Shown here: piece after piece, positions 60,155-64,000 of the stretch
Layout of the letters: each line of letters opens with the position of its first letter
How positions within the stretch are numbered: position 1 is the stretch's first letter
NCBI RefSeq assembly: GCF_013373795.3
Contig: NZ_CP088022.1
Span: 4,774,001 to 4,838,000 of the forward strand
DNA from: Bradyrhizobium quebecense
GTDB taxonomy: Bacteria; Pseudomonadota; Alphaproteobacteria; Rhizobiales; Xanthobacteraceae
Reading direction: 5' to 3'
DNA length: 64,000 nt
Notes under the pieces: model-generated
Database searches by the model: none
Seen by the model: the letters and a program-made list of their open reading frames with translations, nothing else
Told to the model about the DNA's origin: nothing
Program-made: the position numbers and the translations under genes

Positions 60155-60619
60155 ATGTCCGTGCTATCCCAACCCACCTCCACCGACCTCGGCGACCGGC
60201 TCCGCGATGCCCATGCTGTCACCGCCGATTTCATGGCCGAGATCATCAGCCAGACCTGCCGGCGCTTTCCCTCAGTCGGACAAAGCGGCAAGACCGCCCG
60301 TGTCGAGCGCCTGATCCAGTCCGGCGCCTGGACCGATGCCGCGATCGCGCTGCTCGATCTCGAGCTGCCGCAATGGCAGATCCGCCGCCTGGTCTATGAC
60401 GAGGGCGAGTGGCACTGCGCGCTGTCGCGCGAACGCGAGTTGCCCGACTGGCTCGACCAATCGATCGAGGCCCACCATGCGGATCTTGCGCTCGCGATCC
60501 TCAGCGCCTTCGTCGAGGCGCAGCGGATCACGACACCCGAGAACCGCACCAGCGTGCCCACCGTCCGTCGCGGCATCAGCTCGCTCTACGAGCCGATGCT
60601 GGTCGACAATATCGGCTGA
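60155..60619 (+). CDS. Conserved protein, function unknown
   Basis: 154 aa from the ATG at 60155 (MSVLSQPTSTDLG); ribosome binding site weak. Soluble, Leu/Ala/Glu-rich and helical. Visible segments are SGAWTDAAIALLDLELPQWQ, LVYDEGEWHCALSRERELP, and ISSLYEPMLVDN near the C-terminus. No domain recognised. The codon usage and GC fit the neighbours, so it is a real gene. It is followed 13 bases later by a small membrane protein gene. Confidence 0.75.
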   Translation: MSVLSQPTSTDLGDRLRDAHAVTADFMAEIISQTCRRFPSVGQSGKTARVERLIQSGAWTDAAIALLDLELPQWQIRRLVYDEGEWHCALSRERELPDWLDQSIEAHHADLALAILSAFVEAQRITTPENRTSVPTVRRGISSLYEPMLVDNIG

Positions 60620-60632
60620 TGGCGGCGCCGTC

Positions 60633-60908
60633 GTGAACGCAAAGCAACTGCCGCAGCAGCTGCAGTCGGTCCAGGTCATGGTCCGGTTCGGTTTCCGGCT
60701 TGCCATCATGATCGGATTCGCCGTCTTCGCGGGCGCAGGCTTCGGCAGAGGCCTCGTCACGCTGCTCTGGATGTCGGCGCTGATCTGCGCGCTCGCTGGC
60801 CTCGTCAAGCGCGAGATGCCGTTCGCGGCAAACCTCAATCACTGGGACGAGATGACCGCCTATGTCGCGCTGTGCGCGCTCGGCACCGGTATCGTCCAGC
60901 ACATCTAA
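60633..60908 (+). CDS. Small membrane protein, function unknown
   Basis: 91 aa from GTG at 60633 (VNAKQLPQQLQ); an internal ATG at residue 17 is an alternative. Two probable membrane helices: FRLAIMIGFAVFAGAGFG with LVTLLWMSALICALAGL, and AYVALCALGTGIVQHI at the end. No recognised family. Thirteen bases after the preceding gene and on the same strand, so probably co-transcribed. Confidence 0.65.
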   Translation: MNAKQLPQQLQSVQVMVRFGFRLAIMIGFAVFAGAGFGRGLVTLLWMSALICALAGLVKREMPFAANLNHWDEMTAYVALCALGTGIVQHI

Positions 60909-61022
60909 GCCACCCCCTCAAATCCTATGCCGCTCCTATGAAGTCGGCCGTCCGTCGCGCTCGATTTCATATCCGGCAAAACAGACATTGAACGCGTGAC
61001 TTCCACCTGAAGGACTATCACC

Positions 61023-61277
61023 GTGAAACTCGTCGAACCTCCCTCGTGTAGCGCTGTGTCCACCATTGTCTTCATCGGCCGCAATCACCGCGGCCAGTGG
61101 GTCGCCCAGCAGCAGAACGGCCTCTATGGCGGCCTGTTCGTCAACCGCGCCCAGGCCGTCAAATACGCGCTGTTCGAGAACGGCCAGCACCCCGAAATGA
61201 TCGTCGAGCTGTCGCGCGAGCTCGAGCTCGATATGCGCGGCGAAACCGCGCCCCTCCCCGCAAGCCGCGTGGCCTGA
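61023..61277 (+). CDS. Small conserved protein, function unknown
   Basis: 84 aa, GTG start with AAGGA about ten bases upstream. VFIGRNHRGQWVAQQQNGLYG then LFVNRAQAVKYALFENGQHP resembles DUF2188-like short proteins (a W-V-x-G strand followed by a T/R-x-x-A-A-x-x-A helix), though the match is loose. Followed after nine bases by the DapA-like gene. No catalytic clues. Confidence 0.7.
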   Translation: MKLVEPPSCSAVSTIVFIGRNHRGQWVAQQQNGLYGGLFVNRAQAVKYALFENGQHPEMIVELSRELELDMRGETAPLPASRVA

Positions 61278-61286
61278 GCCACTCCC

Positions 61287-62216
61287 ATGACTGCGAAAGT
61301 CACTTCGAAAGCGGATTCGGCGGCGTGGCTGTCAGGCTTCATCCCCGATCTTCCGACCCCCTTCAACCACCGGGACGAGATCGACGCTGATGCGTTCGGC
61401 CGGCTGTGCGAGCGCCAGATCGCCGCCGGCGCTTCGGCGCTGGTGGTCGGCGAGACCGCGGGTGAAAGTTCGACGCTGGAGCCCGCGGAGCGCGCGCAGC
61501 TGGTTCGCATCGCGGCCAGTGTCGCGCGCAAGCGGGTCCGCATCATCGCCGGTGCCGGGTCGAACGCGACGGATCGTGCCGTCACGTTCGCGCGCGCGGC
61601 GGAAGCGGCCGGCGCCGACGCCATCATGTCGGTCGTGCCGTATTACAACAAGCCGATGCCGCGGGGCATGGCGGCGCATTTCCGCGCCGTCGCCGCCGCC
61701 ACGACACTGCCCGTGATCCTGCACGACATTCCCGCGCGGACGGTGAAAGGCCTCGCGGACGAGACGCTGGTTGAGCTCGCAGCATCGCCGCGCATCATTG
61801 GACTGCGAGATGGCAGCAGCGACGTCGCCCGTCTCAGGCGCCTGCGTCCACGCCTGCCGGCGACATTCCGGATGCTGACCGGCGACGACACCGTGTCGCT
61901 CGCCTATATCGCCGCCGGCGGTGATGGCTGCATCTCGTCGGTCTCGAACGTCGCGCCTGATCTGTGCGTGGCGGTGGCCCGGCACCTGCGTGAGGGCCGG
62001 CTGTATCAGGCGCGCGAGCTGCATCAGCGCCTGGTCCCGCTCGCGACGCTGCTGGAGCGCGAGCATCCCGCCGCCCTGAAATTCGCACTGGCGCTGTTGG
62101 GGTTCATGCAGCCGGTGACGCGGCTGCCGATCGTGCAACTGGGTACAACGGCAAAGGCCGAGCTCGCGCAGGCGATGGCTGAGCTTGCCGACGAGTACCT
62201 CGCCGCTGCGAAGTGA
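61287..62216 (+). CDS. DapA (dihydrodipicolinate synthase) family protein lacking the Schiff-base lysine
   Basis: 309 aa, TIM barrel of the DapA/NAL class. GETAGESSTLEPAE (55-68) is the substrate carboxylate loop and VVPYYNKPMPRG holds the Tyr of the family. The strand that carries the Schiff-base Lys (GIKEATG in Escherichia coli DapA, Lys161) reads IIGLRDGSSD here, with Arg174. The proton-relay Tyr133 (LYNVPSRTG) is His146 in VILHDIPARTV. So the standard aldol chemistry should not occur; another activity or a structural role is likely. Codon CGA at the site is unambiguous. The GDDTVSLAYIAAGGDGCISSVSN end is family typical. Confidence 0.85.
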   Translation: MTAKVTSKADSAAWLSGFIPDLPTPFNHRDEIDADAFGRLCERQIAAGASALVVGETAGESSTLEPAERAQLVRIAASVARKRVRIIAGAGSNATDRAVTFARAAEAAGADAIMSVVPYYNKPMPRGMAAHFRAVAAATTLPVILHDIPARTVKGLADETLVELAASPRIIGLRDGSSDVARLRRLRPRLPATFRMLTGDDTVSLAYIAAGGDGCISSVSNVAPDLCVAVARHLREGRLYQARELHQRLVPLATLLEREHPAALKFALALLGFMQPVTRLPIVQLGTTAKAELAQAMAELADEYLAAAK

Positions 62217-62338
62217 GCTTTACCGACCCGACGCCAGCCATCGCGATGCACAATGGATCAGCGAACGGCGACCGTGACACCGCGCCATATTGAGGTTCCG
62301 GAACGGCATCCCATATCCCCGGCAAGGGAGTGCTTGCC

Positions 62339-63736
62339 GTGCAGACCTTCAAGGCGGCTCTCGTTGTGGCGATCGCCCTGGTCGCTCTGGTTGTTTCCAT
62401 TGGTCCCGGTACGGCCGCGGACAACAACCGTCTTGCCCTGACCATTTCAATCGACGGAGCGATCGGGCCGGCATCGGCCAGCTACGTCAAGGACGGCCTG
62501 GCAAAGGCCGCCGAGCGGCACGCCGAGATCGTCATTCTGCGCCTGAATACGCCGGGCGGTCTCAGCAGCAGCATGCGCGAGATCATCACCGACGTGCTGG
62601 CCTCGCCCGTTCCCGTCATCGGCTATGTTGCTCCCTCCGGCGCCCATGCAGCGAGCGCCGGGACCTATATTCTCTATGCGACCCATCTCGCGGCCATGGC
62701 GCCCGGCACCAATATCGGCGCGGCGACGCCGGTGCAGATCGGCGGCCCGATGCCAGGTTTGCCGGGCAGCACCCCGGACAAGGACGGCAAGGACCAGAAG
62801 GACGGCGACAGCTCGTCCACGACCAAGGATACCATGACGGCGAAGGTGACGAACGATGCCGTCGCCTTCATCCGCAGCCTCGCCGAACTGCGCGGCCGCA
62901 ACGCCGACTGGGCCGAGAAGGCGGTCCGCGATGCCGCCACCCTCTCCGCCAACGCCGCGTTGCAGGCCCGTGTCATCGAATTCACTGCGCATGATCCGGC
63001 CGACCTGCTCAGGCAGATCGACGGCCGGACGGTGGAGCTTGCCGGCGGCAAGACACAACGCCTGGCGACGAAGGATGCCGTGATCGAAGCCATCGATCCC
63101 AACTGGATCTCGCGCGTGCTTGCTGTAATCACCGACCCCAACATCGCATTCGTTCTCCTGATGGTCGGCATCTACGGCCTGATCTTCGAATTCATGTCCC
63201 CCGGTGCCGTGGCGCCCGGAGTGGTCGGCACGATCTGCCTGCTGCTCGGCCTTTACGCGCTCAACATGCTGCCGATCAACTATGCCGGCTTCGCCTTGAT
63301 GCTGGTCGGGATGGCGCTGCTCGCGATCGAAGCCTTCAACCCGACCGTTGTGATCGGCCTCGGAGGCGTCGTCGCCTTTGTCCTGGGAGCCGCCATGCTG
63401 TTCCGGATCGAGGCGCCCGGATACCACCTGTCATGGCCCCTCGTCGGCATCGTCGCGGCGATGTTCGCAGGCCTCATTCTCGTCGTGCTCGGGGCGCTGC
63501 GCCGCGCGCGCAACGGTCTGCTGCGGACAGGCGCGCAAGCCATGCGCGGGCTACCGGCCGAGGTGCTCGACTGGTCCGAGACCACGGGTCACGTCTTCAC
63601 CAATGGCGAACGCTGGCAGGCGCGGGGCACCGAGACGTTCAAGGCGGGAGAGACGGTCGAGGTGGCCAGCATCGTCGATTTGACGCTGGTGGTGCGGCGT
63701 GCGCCGGCTTCCGCCGGCGAAGGAGGTACAGCATGA
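62339..63736 (+). CDS. nfeD: NfeD-type membrane serine protease (ClpP/crotonase class)
   Basis: 465 aa from GTG at 62339, where AAGGGAG is at proper distance; the GTG at 62330 overlaps that site. Signal peptide about residues 1-27 (TAADN). The protease domain shows [17 protein letters not shown] and [20 protein letters not shown] with candidate nucleophile Ser106, and a conserved Lys near the [14 protein letters not shown] helix. Residues about 135-165 form a charged linker ([18 protein letters not shown]). Four membrane helices and a C-terminal NfeD OB-fold ([14 protein letters not shown]) follow. Such proteases cut stomatin; the stomatin-like gene follows with ATGA overlap. Confidence 0.92.
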   Translation: MQTFKAALVVAIALVALVVSIGPGTAADNNRLALTISIDGAIGPASASYVKDGLAKAAERHAEIVILRLNTPGGLSSSMREIITDVLASPVPVIGYVAPSGAHAASAGTYILYATHLAAMAPGTNIGAATPVQIGGPMPGLPGSTPDKDGKDQKDGDSSSTTKDTMTAKVTNDAVAFIRSLAELRGRNADWAEKAVRDAATLSANAALQARVIEFTAHDPADLLRQIDGRTVELAGGKTQRLATKDAVIEAIDPNWISRVLAVITDPNIAFVLLMVGIYGLIFEFMSPGAVAPGVVGTICLLLGLYALNMLPINYAGFALMLVGMALLAIEAFNPTVVIGLGGVVAFVLGAAMLFRIEAPGYHLSWPLVGIVAAMFAGLILVVLGALRRARNGLLRTGAQAMRGLPAEVLDWSETTGHVFTNGERWQARGTETFKAGETVEVASIVDLTLVVRRAPASAGEGGTA

Positions 63737-64000
63737 TGCTTGATTATTTCACCTATGCGGCGGTCGTCCTGCTTGTCATCATCTTCCTGACCCAGGCCGT
63801 GCGCGTGCTGCGCGAATACGAGCGCGGCGTCACCTTCACGCTCGGCCGCTTCACAGGGGTGAAGGGCCCCGGGCTCATCATCCTGATTCCGGTGGTGCAG
63901 CAGATCGTGAAGGTTGATCTCAGGGTGATGGTACAGGTGGTGCCGCCGCAGGACGTGATTTCCCGCGACAACGTCTCGGTCAAGGTCAACGCCGTGCTCT
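63733..64000 (+). CDS. Stomatin-like slipin (SPFH domain), cut by window end
   Basis: First 89 codons, continuing beyond base 64000. ATG at 63733 with AGGAGG upstream, overlapping the nfeD stop. A hydrophobic N-terminal segment ([19 protein letters not shown]) is followed by [20 protein letters not shown] and [18 protein letters not shown], the start of the SPFH domain of slipins. With NfeD it forms the conserved membrane quality-control pair. Confidence 0.93.
   Translation, partial: MMLDYFTYAAVVLLVIIFLTQAVRVLREYERGVTFTLGRFTGVKGPGLIILIPVVQQIVKVDLRVMVQVVPPQDVISRDNVSVKVNAVL

Overview
The window is high-GC alphaproteobacterial DNA, most likely Bradyrhizobium or a close Bradyrhizobiaceae relative. 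The evidence is the gene content (KdpDE/KdpFABC, LigD/Ku, a fused transaldolase/glucose-6-phosphate isomerase, PrkA-YeaH-SpoVR, a GlgE/TreS-Mak/TreYZ cluster), the codon bias, and several palindromic intergenic repeat families of the type scattered through Bradyrhizobium genomes. This taxonomic call is inference from pattern recognition, not a database match. I see no rRNA, tRNA or CRISPR array.

Layout. 1-210: 3' end of an amidohydrolase gene. 380-5484 (minus): a probable operon of a catalytically dead caspase-like protein, a DUF1800 protein and a DUF1501 protein. 5680-6351: a small conserved protein. 6671-11339: a three-subunit 2-oxoacid oxidoreductase with an NAD(P)H/FAD/ferredoxin electron-transfer subunit. 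11453-12643 (minus): an orphan branched-chain-amino-acid-type binding protein. 12902-17774 (minus): prkA-yeaH-spoVR. 18283-19391: two exported small proteins.

19610-27066 is an oxidative pentose-phosphate operon (tal-pgi, gnd, zwf, pgl, gntK, HAD phosphatase). It converges on 27109-45128, a trehalose/alpha-glucan cluster: malQ-GH15 on the minus strand, diverging from glgE-treS/mak-glgB-glgX-treZ-treY on the plus strand. Together these genes can turn alpha-glucan into trehalose (GlgX, TreY, TreZ) and trehalose back into glucan (TreS, Mak, GlgE, GlgB). The glucose 6-phosphate branch feeds NAD(P)H production next door. The malQ/glgE intergenic region carries two back-to-back sequences that match the alphaproteobacterial general-stress (EcfG) promoter consensus.

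45138-49937: a PHA-system protein, a DUF3309 mini-membrane protein, divergent ligD and ku (NHEJ), and a small basic protein. ku and the DUF3309 gene also carry EcfG-type promoter matches, so a general-stress theme (desiccation, osmotic stress, DNA breaks) runs through the second half of the window. 50099-58398 (minus): the complete high-affinity potassium system, with kdpF and two additional tiny membrane ORFs upstream of kdpA, a palindromic repeat wedged between kdpB and kdpC, and a near-perfect palindrome upstream that may be the KdpE operator.

58548-60034: an IS110/IS1111-type element that seems to have landed inside a copy of a host palindromic repeat. 60155-64000: three small conserved proteins, a DapA-family protein that lacks the Schiff-base lysine, and an NfeD-type membrane protease followed by a stomatin-like protein cut by the window end.
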